64,000 nucleotides of DNA from Actinomycetota bacterium (GCA_020637055.1 JACJWR010000001.1:744001-808000), one strand, 5' to 3'. Shown: positions 16,493-25,593, counted from the first letter of the stretch. Numbers and translations: made by a program. The notes: a model not told the origin generated them from the sequence alone.

Positions 16493-17788
16493 CTAGTCGG
16501 ATGCCGGGGCGTCGCCCCGCAGTCCGCCCAACGGAGGTCCGGCCTCCGGTACGCCGATCAAAGCAAGCAGTCCCACCAGAACGGCCGCCAGCACAATCGG
16601 TCCGGCGCCGTTTCCGGCGGCGCGTGACTCGGGCGGATCGTGCAATTGGCGACCGAGGCAGGCGATCGCCGTGCACGTGGCCACCACCACCGCGAATCGA
16701 CCCCAGTCGATGCCCAGGGCGACCAACGGAAGTACCGCCACGGTGACGCCGGCGCTCACCGCCAGCGAAGCGCGGAACGCCCGTCCCGACGTGTCGACCA
16801 GCCGCAGTGCCGCCAATGTCCACCCGACGCTGAAGAGACACAGCGCCAGCCAAGGAAGCAGCATGTCCCGGTCGGCCATTGTGGCTGCCGTCGCCTTGAC
16901 CGCATAGGGCAAGTCGAGGCCGAGCCAGCGCATCGGCCACCCGATCTCGCCCCCGAGCCAGGATCTTGTTTGCTCATCCAAGGCCGACCACTGCCGTTGG
17001 ATCGACGTCGAATCCGGATCCGGCAGGGCGACGGCCACCACCACCGCAGCGATCACCGGAAGCCAGATCGCTGCGAGGGTTCGCAGCCGCAGTCCGTTTC
17101 GCTGGGCGAAGATCACCAGTGCAGAGCCCGCCACCGCGAAGGGGAGCACCAGCGCTTCGTGCACCAATGCGCCGGCTCCCATGACTAGGCCGAAGATCAC
17201 TGCCAGGAGCATCACTCGGGCCGTGAGCCGAAGCGCGATCGCAAGTGCGAGCAGGACCGCCGCGAAGGCGTACTCCTTCCTGGTCGCGAACAGCACCTGG
17301 GTATCGCTGATCGGCAACCAAGCGATCTGCCAGGTTCCGAGCAGAAATCCACCGGGGATGCCCCACAACAGCAGCGGCCAGCCGGTCCGCCGGGAGCGGA
17401 TCACCAGTTGCACCAGCACGGCGAATAGCAGTGGCACGAGGACCGCGAGCCCTGCCACCACCACGGTGACCGCGGTGCGATCGGAGTCCAGCGGAAGACG
17501 GCGAAGGATCTCGCCGCCCAACCCCCGTCGGACCGCGCCGTCGCCGTAGTTGATCAGCCACTCGTTCGCCGTGTAGTTCCACCAGGTGTTGACGTCGCCG
17601 TCGGCCAGGATCCGCCGCAACGGCACTACGGCGGCGATGATGGCGAAGCTGGCGTTGACCAGCGTCAGCACCACCCACCAGGCGGTGGCCTTCGCCCCGC
17701 GCTCCCTGGTGACGATCGGTCGATCGTCCACCAGGATCGGCTTGCGGTCGGCCTCGGCGCCGGTGCGCAGGTCGACCTCACGAGCCAT
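16493..17788 (-). CDS. Polytopic membrane protein with NEWLINYGDGAVRRGLGGE motif
   Basis: A 431-residue protein with about ten to twelve hydrophobic helices, starting at the ATG at 17788. After the first helix comes the extracytoplasmic or re-entrant segment NEWLINYGDGAVRRGLGGEIL (about 74-94). Similar W-x-NY-x-GF/A-x-RRG-L-G-E motifs occur in uncharacterised, possibly polysaccharide-related membrane proteins; this is from memory. A conserved-looking KEY and an HEALVLPFAV segment follow. It is probably a cell-envelope protein, with no activity assignable. The 117-base gap up to the sedolisin stop holds a short repeated AGTGTTCCCGA motif but nothing else clear. Confidence 0.7.
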   Translation of the reverse strand: MAREVDLRTGAEADRKPILVDDRPIVTRERGAKATAWWVVLTLVNASFAIIAAVVPLRRILADGDVNTWWNYTANEWLINYGDGAVRRGLGGEILRRLPLDSDRTAVTVVVAGLAVLVPLLFAVLVQLVIRSRRTGWPLLLWGIPGGFLLGTWQIAWLPISDTQVLFATRKEYAFAAVLLALAIALRLTARVMLLAVIFGLVMGAGALVHEALVLPFAVAGSALVIFAQRNGLRLRTLAAIWLPVIAAVVVAVALPDPDSTSIQRQWSALDEQTRSWLGGEIGWPMRWLGLDLPYAVKATAATMADRDMLLPWLALCLFSVGWTLAALRLVDTSGRAFRASLAVSAGVTVAVLPLVALGIDWGRFAVVVATCTAIACLGRQLHDPPESRAAGNGAGPIVLAAVLVGLLALIGVPEAGPPLGGLRGDAPASD

Positions 17789-17905
17789 GGGTCGACCCTA
17801 GGCCTTCCCGGCCGTGTCTGGTCGATCGCAGACGCGTGTCGGAGAGTGTTCCCGATCCTTCGGTGCCGACGCTGGCAGATCCGCCGGCACGGGAGTGTTC
17901 GACGG

Positions 17906-19570
17906 TCAGCCCTGTGACTGGTAGTAGGCCAGCAAGGCGCCGAAGTCGACCGAGCCCCAACCGGTGGCCGGGTCGTAGCCGGGAGCCGCGTTGCAGCAGC
18001 CGACGCCGAAGAGGTCGTTGTTGCCGACGGTGACATCTTTGAAGAGGGACGCGGAGTCGCTGCCGACGGCCAGGGAGTACAGGAGCGGATTGAGCAAGCC
18101 GAGTCGACGGGGCTCCGCGGTGCCCGGCGCCAGCGCGTCGGCGAGTTCCGAGACGGCTGCCGCCACGCCTGGGGAGGTGGCAGAGGTTCCGCCGACCACT
18201 TTGATCGCACACACCCCCTCGTCACTGCAGACCGGGATCGGCCCGAACGTGGCCGGCGCTGCGATGAAGGCCAAGTCGGGCACGATTCGGTTGTTCGGAC
18301 CTGGCAGGTTCTGCTGGTAGGCAGGCCTGGGCAGCACACTGACGGTGGCTCCGCCCCCGGCCTGTTGCACGGCTGGACTGTCGTTCCAGACCTGTTCGGC
18401 CAGAGGGCCGGGTCCCGAGGTGAATCTGGTGCCACCGACCCCGGTGACGAAGGTGGAACTCGCCGGGTACTGGCTGGACTCGACATCGGTACCGGGGGCG
18501 CACGCGGAGGATCCGGTGTCGCCGGCGGCGGCGATCACAGTCACCCCGGCGGCGGCCCCAGCCGCCAGCAACCACTCCGAGACGTCGAGCGCCTGGCTGC
18601 GCAGATTCAACTCGCACACACCGATGCTGGTCGAGATGATCTGTGGACCTCCCTCGGCCAAGGCGTCGCCGATGGCCGCGGCGAGTGGGAAAGCGATGGA
18701 GGCCCGCGGGTTGAACTGGTAGGAGCGGATGGATTCCAGATTCGGCGCGATCAGGCTGGCCGCGACGATGTCCAGCGTCGATTCCTCCGCCACCGGGCCG
18801 AACACCGCCGGGTCGGACGGATCGACGGCCACGGTCGTCACAGGTGGAATCGTGGCGTTGTAGCACCGTTCGAAGATCTCCAGCGCCCGTTGTGAGGTCT
18901 GGTCGATCTGCAGGATGCCCATGGTCACACCTTCGCCGCCCCGACCGGCGGCGTGCAGTGGTGCCAGGCCGTAGTACTCGGTGAGGGTGGCGACGAGTGC
19001 CGGCGCTGGCGGACAGGTTGGTGCGGTGGCCCCATCACTCGCGGGCGCCGAAGGCGCACCAGAGGGTTCGGGAGGAAGCTGCAGGGTCAGTCCGACGACT
19101 TCGGCCACGGTGCCCAGCCACTGGCGCGGGACCTCGGGTGGTTTCGCCGGTTTCGCCACCGGTCCGGCACCGGAGTCGTCGACGATGATGTCGACACCGA
19201 GCACCTCTTGCGCCTCTGCGACGCTCAAGGTGCCGACTATCAAGCCGCCGGTCGGGTGCAACTCGCCCACGAGACCAGCCGCCTTCAGTTCTGCGAGCAC
19301 CTGTTTCGCCGCCTCCGGGCCGGCACCGTAGCGGGCGATCTCGTCTGCGGTCAGCCACTGCCCGTAGAGGGGATCCCCAGGGGTGGAGCGGGCCAGGGCC
19401 GTGGCCGACAATCCGGTTGCGTCGCGGGTCAGGCCGAAGGCCACCGGCAATTCGAGGTCGTCCGGGGCGGCGCTGTCGGAGGCCCCGCCGCATCCTGTGA
19501 GCGCGCCAGCTGCCAGGAGCAGTCCGGCACCTATCCGGCCGGTCACCCGCGCAACACGTCCCTGCATCAT
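17906..19570 (-). CDS. S53 (sedolisin/kumamolisin-like) serine-carboxyl peptidase lipoprotein
   Basis: A 554-residue lipoprotein (lipobox GALTGC, Cys27). Residues 40-130 match the pro-kumamolisin activation domain (GDPLYGQWLTADEIARYGAGPEA). The catalytic set is present: Glu263 and Asp267 in EESTLDIVAASL, the oxyanion Asp351 in AAGDTGSS, and Ser463 in GGTSATSPGVAAA. The calcium site near the C terminus reads KDVTVGNNDLF...GYDPATGWGS (511-540). Sedolisins are acid-active endopeptidases, normally secreted; here the enzyme would be membrane-anchored outside the cell. It lies 54 bases downstream of the deaminase-like lipoprotein and appears to end the operon. Confidence 0.92.
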   Translation of the reverse strand: MMQGRVARVTGRIGAGLLLAAGALTGCGGASDSAAPDDLELPVAFGLTRDATGLSATALARSTPGDPLYGQWLTADEIARYGAGPEAAKQVLAELKAAGLVGELHPTGGLIVGTLSVAEAQEVLGVDIIVDDSGAGPVAKPAKPPEVPRQWLGTVAEVVGLTLQLPPEPSGAPSAPASDGATAPTCPPAPALVATLTEYYGLAPLHAAGRGGEGVTMGILQIDQTSQRALEIFERCYNATIPPVTTVAVDPSDPAVFGPVAEESTLDIVAASLIAPNLESIRSYQFNPRASIAFPLAAAIGDALAEGGPQIISTSIGVCELNLRSQALDVSEWLLAAGAAAGVTVIAAAGDTGSSACAPGTDVESSQYPASSTFVTGVGGTRFTSGPGPLAEQVWNDSPAVQQAGGGATVSVLPRPAYQQNLPGPNNRIVPDLAFIAAPATFGPIPVCSDEGVCAIKVVGGTSATSPGVAAAVSELADALAPGTAEPRRLGLLNPLLYSLAVGSDSASLFKDVTVGNNDLFGVGCCNAAPGYDPATGWGSVDFGALLAYYQSQG

Positions 19571-19624
19571 CGCCCGATCATGACAGGCGAGGCCCGCGGG
19601 AGCGAGTGTTCCCGAGTCGATATC

Positions 19625-20992
19625 TCAGCCGGCCACCTGCTGCGGGCTGATCTCGACCAGTGACGAATACAGCGGCGGTAGCACCGCGATTTCTGCGAGC
19701 AACTCGTCCACGGTGCCCGACGTCGGCGGGTTGAAGAACTGGAAGTTGCTCGGGTTGGTCTGCGGCAAGGCGCCTTCGACGGTTGAGCCGTAGGCCCCCA
19801 GCGTCTCCACCGTGGTGGTGTCACCGGGGTTCGGGGCGTAGAGGAAGACGAACGTTCCGAACTTCGGACTGGTGAGCGTCTGTTGGGCAATCTGTACAGT
19901 GGCCGGGTCGTTGATCAACCCGAACCGGGTGGTCGAGTAGTTCGCTGCCACCGGCAGGAACGCCGGAGCCGCGGGGTTGTCCGGACTGTCGGCCGCCGCG
20001 ACGACCAGGTTGCCGAACGGGTCGATGAACGCCACCGCGTTCGCCGCTCCCGGGGTGTTGGCCACCAGATCCTCCAACACGGCTCGCACCTGCGCATCAG
20101 GGGTGCGGAAGTCGGCGATCTTCACGTTGAAGGCCTCGGGGTAGACCTTTCGAAAGGCCTCGATCACCGGTGTTGCGGTCGGTTCGGTGGCCGGATCGCG
20201 GAGATCAGATGGATCGGTTCCCGTGTTCTTGCGGGTATCGCGCACCTTTCCGGCGCTGTCCTGATAGAGGTTCCGACAGCGTTCGAAAACTTCGCGGGTC
20301 ATCGTCGTGTCTGCGAACGGCAGCCCCGGTGCTCCCTGGTAGGCGCGGTTGGGATCCACTGCGTAGTAGCCGAAACTCCCCGCCGCGAGTTCCCTGGGCC
20401 CGCTCGGCAGACTTGCGAAGGTACCGGTGTTGTTGAAGTTGATGCCGCTGAACGTGTCGCGGCTCACGGTCGCGGCATTGAGCCCGGCGGTGAGCAGCGC
20501 ACCGGTACACATGACGCAGGGATCGAGCGACGTCACCACGGTCAACTGCGCCGCATCTGGCAGCCCCAGGGATTCCCGATTTGCGAGGTACCAGTAGACG
20601 AGTTGTCGCTCCCCGTGGGCGGTCGGGTCCGAGGTGAAAGTTTCGCCGGCGATGCCGGCAGACGCCGGGTTCACGCGTTCGATCACCCGGTTGGGCATGG
20701 TCTGCAGCACCTCCCCGGTGGCGTTGACGATCAGCGCCCCGCCGATGCCGTAGCTTCCGGCATCGGCGGCTTGGGAGGCCACGCCAGCCACGAGTTCGGC
20801 AGCCTGCTGGGCATTCGCGATCGACGTGGGGGTCGATGGTGCCGACGATGACTCAGTCGCGCCAGCCCCGGTCGGTTGGGTCGACGTGCCATTACCACCG
20901 CAGGCGCTCAACGCGCCCACGCCCACACTCAAGGCGCCCCACTGCAGAACCCGACGACGGGTAGGCCGCAGGGGCTCGCGGTGCCCGTTCAC
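19625..20992 (-). CDS. Tat-exported lipoprotein with cytidine/guanine-deaminase fold
   Basis: A 455-residue protein. The N terminus has a Tat motif, TRRRVLQW (11-18), followed by a lipobox ending in LSAC (Cys31). The body contains zinc-deaminase signatures: a TAHGE motif with His126 and Glu128 (normally HAE), and DPCVMCTGALLTAGL with Cys159 and Cys162. The strand following (AATVSRDTFSGINFNN) also fits the family. The Tat route fits a metalloprotein folded before export. Deaminases of this fold act in the cytosol on nucleosides or RNA, so an exported anchored form is unusual. The C-terminal third (about 260-455) is not recognised. The GTG start overlaps the upstream PLD-like gene stop by four bases (GTGA). 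Confidence 0.82.
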   Translation of the reverse strand: MNGHREPLRPTRRRVLQWGALSVGVGALSACGGNGTSTQPTGAGATESSSAPSTPTSIANAQQAAELVAGVASQAADAGSYGIGGALIVNATGEVLQTMPNRVIERVNPASAGIAGETFTSDPTAHGERQLVYWYLANRESLGLPDAAQLTVVTSLDPCVMCTGALLTAGLNAATVSRDTFSGINFNNTGTFASLPSGPRELAAGSFGYYAVDPNRAYQGAPGLPFADTTMTREVFERCRNLYQDSAGKVRDTRKNTGTDPSDLRDPATEPTATPVIEAFRKVYPEAFNVKIADFRTPDAQVRAVLEDLVANTPGAANAVAFIDPFGNLVVAAADSPDNPAAPAFLPVAANYSTTRFGLINDPATVQIAQQTLTSPKFGTFVFLYAPNPGDTTTVETLGAYGSTVEGALPQTNPSNFQFFNPPTSGTVDELLAEIAVLPPLYSSLVEISPQQVAG

Positions 20993-22134
20993 AAGTTGGC
21001 CGTGGCAGTCGCGAAGTCTTTGTCGAACACGGCGCTCACCTCCTCGATGCTCGCGTTGTCGGTGACCAAGACGCCGAGTTCCCGCTCGGTCTGCAGGGAC
21101 TCCGCCAAGAACGGGTTGACCGAACCGATGTAGGCGACCTGATCCGGGCTGCCCGCGTCGACCACGATCGTCTTCGTGTGGATGTACAGTTCCCGCCCGT
21201 CCGCAGCCGCCGGGCCGAAGACGATCTCGACGCCAGCCGGCTCGAGCACCTCGGCGACCTTCGGGTCAAACCCGACCCGGTTGCCGATGATGCGTACCTT
21301 CACACCGGCCTTCGCACGCTGCAGGATCGGGTCGAGCAGTTCGGATGCAACCGGGAACTGCTGTTCATAGATATCCAGGGTCTCGGTGGCGCCGCCGATG
21401 AGGTCACGCATCACCCGCTCGGCGTTCCCAGGGTTCGGGAACTGATCCGAACTCGGTGCCCAGATGACGTTGGGCCGATCCGGCGGCGGCCACTGGCCGA
21501 AGGGTGGCCAGTCTGCCTCGAAGTAACTGGCGATCTCGGCCACGTCGTCTGGATCCGTCGCCAGCACGGCCATCCCCCTGGTGCCACCCTCATCGGGGTG
21601 AGTGGGATCGGCCTCGAAGTATCCCTGGTCGAAATTGAAGTCGGTGACCATCGCTCGGGCGGAAGGTTGGCCGGCGTCCAACAGGATGAACTTCGCGTGG
21701 TAGTAGCTGAAGGCCGGGTTGCTCAACTGGGCGTCGATGCCCTTCTGCTGCAGGGCGGCCACATCCGCCGGATTGCCCTGTGGGCCGGTGAGTGGGTATT
21801 CGGTGGCCGAGACCATCACCCGGACGTCGACTCCCCGGTCGATTGCCCGGGTCAGGGCATCGACGATGGGTGCGTAGTCCGGGTTGATCTCGTAGGTTCC
21901 CAGCGCAACCGACGTGGTCGCCGAATCGATGAAATCGACCACCGGCCCGACTCCGTCGTCGGGTTCCACCACTGCGAGCACGAGTCGGTCGGAGGGGCGG
22001 GCGCCGCCGGGCAGCCCGCGCTGTTCCCAGGCGTCGTCGGTGCTGGAGTCACCGGCGCACCCCGCGAGCAATGTCGCGGCCACGGCCAGCGCGAGTGCTC
22101 GGCCGGTCCATCGCGGTACCACTCGGGTCGCCAC
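20989..22134 (-). CDS. Phospholipase-D-like lipoprotein
   Basis: A 381-residue protein with lipobox TLLAGC (Cys26). Two HxKx4D motifs are intact: HAKFILLD in the first half and HTKTIVVD in the second, the latter followed by IGSVN. The position of the first GSxN is replaced by TDFNF. Each half begins with the PLD pattern VVDFIDSATTSVALGTYEI and DIYEQQFPVASELLDPILQRAKAGVKVRIIGN. It is closely similar in layout to the next upstream gene (435 residues), suggesting tandem duplication. Its substrate outside the cell is unknown. The start lies 9 bases after the upstream stop, and the stop overlaps the deaminase gene, so the three are coupled. Confidence 0.87.
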   Translation of the reverse strand: MATRVVPRWTGRALALAVAATLLAGCAGDSSTDDAWEQRGLPGGARPSDRLVLAVVEPDDGVGPVVDFIDSATTSVALGTYEINPDYAPIVDALTRAIDRGVDVRVMVSATEYPLTGPQGNPADVAALQQKGIDAQLSNPAFSYYHAKFILLDAGQPSARAMVTDFNFDQGYFEADPTHPDEGGTRGMAVLATDPDDVAEIASYFEADWPPFGQWPPPDRPNVIWAPSSDQFPNPGNAERVMRDLIGGATETLDIYEQQFPVASELLDPILQRAKAGVKVRIIGNRVGFDPKVAEVLEPAGVEIVFGPAAADGRELYIHTKTIVVDAGSPDQVAYIGSVNPFLAESLQTERELGVLVTDNASIEEVSAVFDKDFATATANL

Positions 22135-22143
22135 CGCAGCCTC

Positions 22144-23451
22144 TCAACTCGTCGACGGGCTCGGGGAGGCGGATGGTGAGCCTGATGCCGACGGGCTCTG
22201 GGAGGCGGATGGTGAGCCTGATGCCGACGGGCTCTGGGAGGCGGATGGTGAGCCTGATGCCGACGGGCTGGGGGAGGGCTTGGCCTGGAGTTGGCTGCTG
22301 CGGGAGAAGTCCGTGTTGAAGGTCTGCTGGATCTCCTCGATCGAACCCTGGTCCGTCACCAACGTACCGAGTTCGAGGATTGCCTCCAGGGACTCGTTGA
22401 TGAATTGATTCTGGGAGCCGACGAAGGCCACCTGGTCGGGCTGGCCGTAGTCGGCGACCATCGTCTTGGAATGCACGAACATCACCGCGTCGGGAGCCAT
22501 TGCGTTGGTCGGGTCGAACACCACCTGCGCCCCGGCGGCCCGGAGTTTGTCCACGATCGCCGGACTCTGGCCGTCGGAGTTCGCGATCACGCGGACGACC
22601 ACACCGTCGTTGGCACGGTCGATCAGGGTCTGCAGCAGGAACGAGTCGTCTTGGATGTACTCCGCGTAGACGTCGAGGCTGCGGTCGGCGTTCGTCATGA
22701 AGTCGGTCAGGGCCTCGACCCCGTTGCCGGTGGGGGTGAAACCTTCACCGCTCGGGCTCCAGACCAGGCTGGCGCGGGTATTGACCGGCCAATCGGTGAA
22801 CGGCGGCCAGTTGGCGTCGAAGTAGGCCGCGACGGTGGCGACGTCGTCCGGGTCGGTGGCGACGACGGCGAAGCCGCGCGCTCCCACGGGCCCGTATTTG
22901 CTGGGTCCGAAGTAGCTCTGCTGCAGGTTCCAGTCGGCGATCATCGCCTTTGCCGCAGGGGTGCCCGCGTCGATGATGATCGACTTCTCGTGCCCGTAGT
23001 GGAACTCGGGTCGCGACAACTCCGCTTCGATGCCCTGGGCGCGCAAGGACTCAACCACCGCGACCTGCCCGGCGTTGCCCTCCGGCGGGTTCTCGCCGCC
23101 GATCAACTGCCGCGACATGCTCACCCGGACGTCGATCCCGTTCGCCGCGGCAGCCGCCAGCGCCGACACGACCGGGTCGAAATCGGCGTCTATCCGGTAG
23201 ATCGACACATCGATGGATTGCGTGGCCGAGTTGATGAACTCCACCACCGGGGCGGTTCCATCGTCGGGCTGGATGCTGTTGAGCTGGATGCTGTCCGAGG
23301 GTGAGGTGCGGTAGTCCTGGGGCGGCGTGAACGATGCCGTCGGGACCTCGACCGATCCCGAGGCGCTGCTCGCAGGGGCGGAGTCACCTCCGGCGCAGCC
23401 GGCCAACAGGGCAACGGCGGCCAGCATCGCCACGAGGAATTTGAGGCGCAT
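22144..23451 (-). CDS. Phospholipase-D-like lipoprotein with Ser/Pro-rich repeat tail
   Basis: A 435-residue protein with a lipobox near residue 19 (LLAGCAGG). The PLD motifs are HEKSIIID followed by a degenerate ADWNL, and HSKTMVAD followed by VGSQN. The C-terminal 40 residues are a low-complexity SPSASGSPSASQ repeat encoded by three 36-base direct repeats. It is the first gene of the operon, with a likely promoter in the gap to the divergent antiporter gene (23452-23566). The tail may act as a wall-spanning spacer or reach through the envelope. Confidence 0.87.
   Translation of the reverse strand: MRLKFLVAMLAAVALLAGCAGGDSAPASSASGSVEVPTASFTPPQDYRTSPSDSIQLNSIQPDDGTAPVVEFINSATQSIDVSIYRIDADFDPVVSALAAAAANGIDVRVSMSRQLIGGENPPEGNAGQVAVVESLRAQGIEAELSRPEFHYGHEKSIIIDAGTPAAKAMIADWNLQQSYFGPSKYGPVGARGFAVVATDPDDVATVAAYFDANWPPFTDWPVNTRASLVWSPSGEGFTPTGNGVEALTDFMTNADRSLDVYAEYIQDDSFLLQTLIDRANDGVVVRVIANSDGQSPAIVDKLRAAGAQVVFDPTNAMAPDAVMFVHSKTMVADYGQPDQVAFVGSQNQFINESLEAILELGTLVTDQGSIEEIQQTFNTDFSRSSQLQAKPSPSPSASGSPSASQSPSASGSPSASQSPSASGSPSASPSPSTS
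22157..22264. repeat. Three 36-base tandem repeats inside the PLD-like gene
   Basis: Copies at 22157-22192, 22193-22228 and 22229-22264 share the core GGAGGCGGATGGTGAGCCTG; the first copy differs near its start. Twelve codons per unit give a Ser/Pro/Ala/Gly repeat on the minus strand. Copy number could vary by slippage. Confidence 0.9.
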
Positions 23452-23477
23452 GCGAAGACTCTAGTGATGATCAACGG

Positions 23478-23556
23478 CGGACAGCAGAGTGAAGTTACCA
23501 TTCCGCAACCCAATTCGTGGGACGGTTGGACTACGTTGGCCATCGTCTGCTGTCCG
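23478..23556. promoter_or_regulatory. 11-base inverted repeat in divergent promoter region
   Basis: CGGACAGCAGA (23478-23488) and its exact complement TCTGCTGTCCG (23546-23556) flank 57 bases between the divergent lipoprotein operon and the antiporter gene. The right copy abuts the antiporter ribosome-binding site, GAGGAGGGG at 23556-23564. It could be an operator or form an RNA stem. I see no clear -35/-10 boxes. Confidence 0.45.
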
Positions 23557-23566
23557 AGGAGGGGCC

Positions 23567-25099
23567 ATGGATACTCGGAAAGTCCCCAAGAAAGTCTTGC
23601 CGCCGCCGTCGATGCTGGACGCCCTCATTCCGTTGATCTTCCTGGTGGTCGCGATCGTGGTGGCCATCGTGATCTACGGCGACGGAGCTATTGGCGGTCC
23701 CGTCCAGGTGGCCATGTTCGCTTCGGCTGCGGTGGCCGGTCTCGTCGGCTGGAAGAACGGCCACACCGAACCCGAGATGGCCAAGGCGGCGGTGGACAGC
23801 GTCGCGTCGGCGATGGGTGCGATCTTCATCCTGTTCGCGGTCGGCGCGTTGATCGACACCTGGAACATGTCCGGGACCATCGCCACCCTGGCTGACTACG
23901 GCATCCGGTTCCTGAATCCGAGCCTGTTCTACGTCACCGCTGCGATCATCTGCGCAGTCATCGCGCTGGGAGTCGGAAGTTCATGGACGGTGATGGGGAC
24001 GATCGGCGTGGCGCTCATCGCCATCTCCGGTCCACTCGGCCTGAGCGCGGCGATCACCGCCGGCGCGGTGATCTCCGGCGCCTACTTCGGCGACAAGATG
24101 TCGCCGCTGTCGGAGACCACCAACCTCGCCCCGGCGGTCACTGGCACCGATCTATATACGCATATCCGGGCGATGATGGCGACCACGATCCCGTCGATCG
24201 TCATCGCCCTGGTCATCTACCTCTTCATCGGACTCGGCACCGATGTCTCCACGGCTCTGCCGGAGTCGTTGGCGGTGGGTGGCATCGAAGAGTACTTCCG
24301 CACCGGTCTGGTCCCGCTGCTGCCGCTCGTTGTGGTGATCGTGCTGGCCGTGCGCAAGGTGCCGCCGGTGCTGGCCATCCTGGCCGGGGCGATCGTCGGC
24401 GGTGTGGTCGCCGTCATCTGGCAACCCTCGGTGGTGACGGCCTTCGTCGGTGGCTCCGGCCCGCTGGCGATGCTCGAGGGTGTGTGGACGGCGATGGCCA
24501 ACGGATTCGTTGCGGATACCGGTTCCGAGCAGGTCGACGAGCTCCTCTCCGGAGGCGGTATGGAGAGCATGCTCGTGACGATCTGGCTCATCATGGCGGC
24601 GCTGGCATTCGGCGGGATCATGAACCACTGCGGGTTCCTGGCCAAGTTGATCGAGCCGATGCGGCGTCGGGCCAACAACGACCGGAAGGCGATGATCGCC
24701 ACCGGCACGACGGCCATCGGCATCAACGTCGTGGCCGCCGATCAGTACCTCGCCATCGTGCTCACCGGCAATGTCTACAAGGAAGACTTCCGCAAGCGCG
24801 GTATCGCGCCGCAGTCGCTTTCCAGGCAGGTGGAGGACACCGCCACCGTCACCAGCGTGCTGATCCCGTGGAACAGCTGTGGTGCCTATGCCGCCGGTGT
24901 GCTCGGAGTCACCACCTTCGCCTACCTGCCGTTCGCCTTCTTCAACTGGATCAACCCGCTGGTCTCGTTCCTCTACGACGCGCTCGGCTGGCAGATTCAC
25001 AAGGTGCCGGCCGATCAGACCTACCCGGACACCCCGGAGGAGGTCGAGTTCTACAGCGTGGAGGAACCGTACGGGAAGATGAAGCCCGACGAAGGCTGA
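23567..25099 (+). CDS. nhaC: NhaC-family Na+/H+ antiporter
   Basis: A 510-residue membrane protein with about eleven to twelve helices. Family landmarks are VGSSWTVMGTIGVALIAI (about 139-156), ISGAYFGDKMSPLSETTNLAPAVTGTDLYTHIRAM (about 168-202) and VAADQYLAIVLTGNVYKEDF (about 393-412), with PWNSCGAYAAGVLGV near 445. These proteins exchange sodium for protons, helping salt and pH homeostasis. The ATG at 23567 is chosen over an upstream in-frame ATG because a strong GAGGAGGGG lies just before it. It is convergent with the ThrE-type genes, 23 bases apart. Confidence 0.9.
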   Translation: MDTRKVPKKVLPPPSMLDALIPLIFLVVAIVVAIVIYGDGAIGGPVQVAMFASAAVAGLVGWKNGHTEPEMAKAAVDSVASAMGAIFILFAVGALIDTWNMSGTIATLADYGIRFLNPSLFYVTAAIICAVIALGVGSSWTVMGTIGVALIAISGPLGLSAAITAGAVISGAYFGDKMSPLSETTNLAPAVTGTDLYTHIRAMMATTIPSIVIALVIYLFIGLGTDVSTALPESLAVGGIEEYFRTGLVPLLPLVVVIVLAVRKVPPVLAILAGAIVGGVVAVIWQPSVVTAFVGGSGPLAMLEGVWTAMANGFVADTGSEQVDELLSGGGMESMLVTIWLIMAALAFGGIMNHCGFLAKLIEPMRRRANNDRKAMIATGTTAIGINVVAADQYLAIVLTGNVYKEDFRKRGIAPQSLSRQVEDTATVTSVLIPWNSCGAYAAGVLGVTTFAYLPFAFFNWINPLVSFLYDALGWQIHKVPADQTYPDTPEEVEFYSVEEPYGKMKPDEG

Positions 25100-25122
25100 T
25101 CCACGGCGGGTCGGCGAGCCTC

Positions 25123-25593
25123 CTAGTCCTCGGCGGTTCGAGCTCGCGGTAGCAACAGCATCGGGCTGATGGCTCCCAGACAGAGTGCCGCCACCGTGGC
25201 TGCAGCCGACAACCCGGTGGTTGCCGCTTCGGTGAATGCTCGGACGGTCTCCACCGAATCACCCGGGTGGGTCAACCAGGTGTTGAACGAGTCGATGAAG
25301 GCATTCGCCAACTTCGAGCCCGGTACCAGCGGGATCACCGGGGCGAAAGCATAGACCGGCGACGCCTCGCCGAGTCTCGGGCCGATGGTGTAGGCGATGG
25401 CGCCCACCACGAAGGCGGCGAGGAAGTCCGAGGCGATCACAGTCAGCCCGAGTTCGCGGGAGTAGGTGGCGATGAACAGCGCCAGCACCGCGATCAGCGC
25501 CACCAGCGGCAGCGCGGACTTCCGGACGTTGAACAGCATGGCGAAGCCGGCCGCCCCGGGGGCGGCCCACACCACGTGCCACAGCGAACTCAC
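25123..25593 (-). CDS. Threonine/serine exporter, C-terminal subunit (ThrE second domain)
   Basis: A 156-residue membrane protein with about five helices, matching the smaller, second domain of ThrE-type exporters (VWAAPGAAGFAMLFNVRKSALPLVALIAVLALF at the N terminus, GPRLGEASPVYAFAPVIPLVPGSKLANAF in the middle). I start it at the GTG at 25593, which overlaps the stop of the upstream half (GTGA). In Corynebacterium the two parts are one polypeptide; here they are separate, coupled genes. The pair is predicted to export threonine, serine or related molecules. Confidence 0.8.
   Translation of the reverse strand: MSSLWHVVWAAPGAAGFAMLFNVRKSALPLVALIAVLALFIATYSRELGLTVIASDFLAAFVVGAIAYTIGPRLGEASPVYAFAPVIPLVPGSKLANAFIDSFNTWLTHPGDSVETVRAFTEAATTGLSAAATVAALCLGAISPMLLLPRARTAED

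Noticed and set aside
17839..19613. Short repeated motif AGTGTTCCCGA in two gaps near the sedolisin gene
   Set aside because: Only two copies with differing flanks; too short to call a regulatory site.
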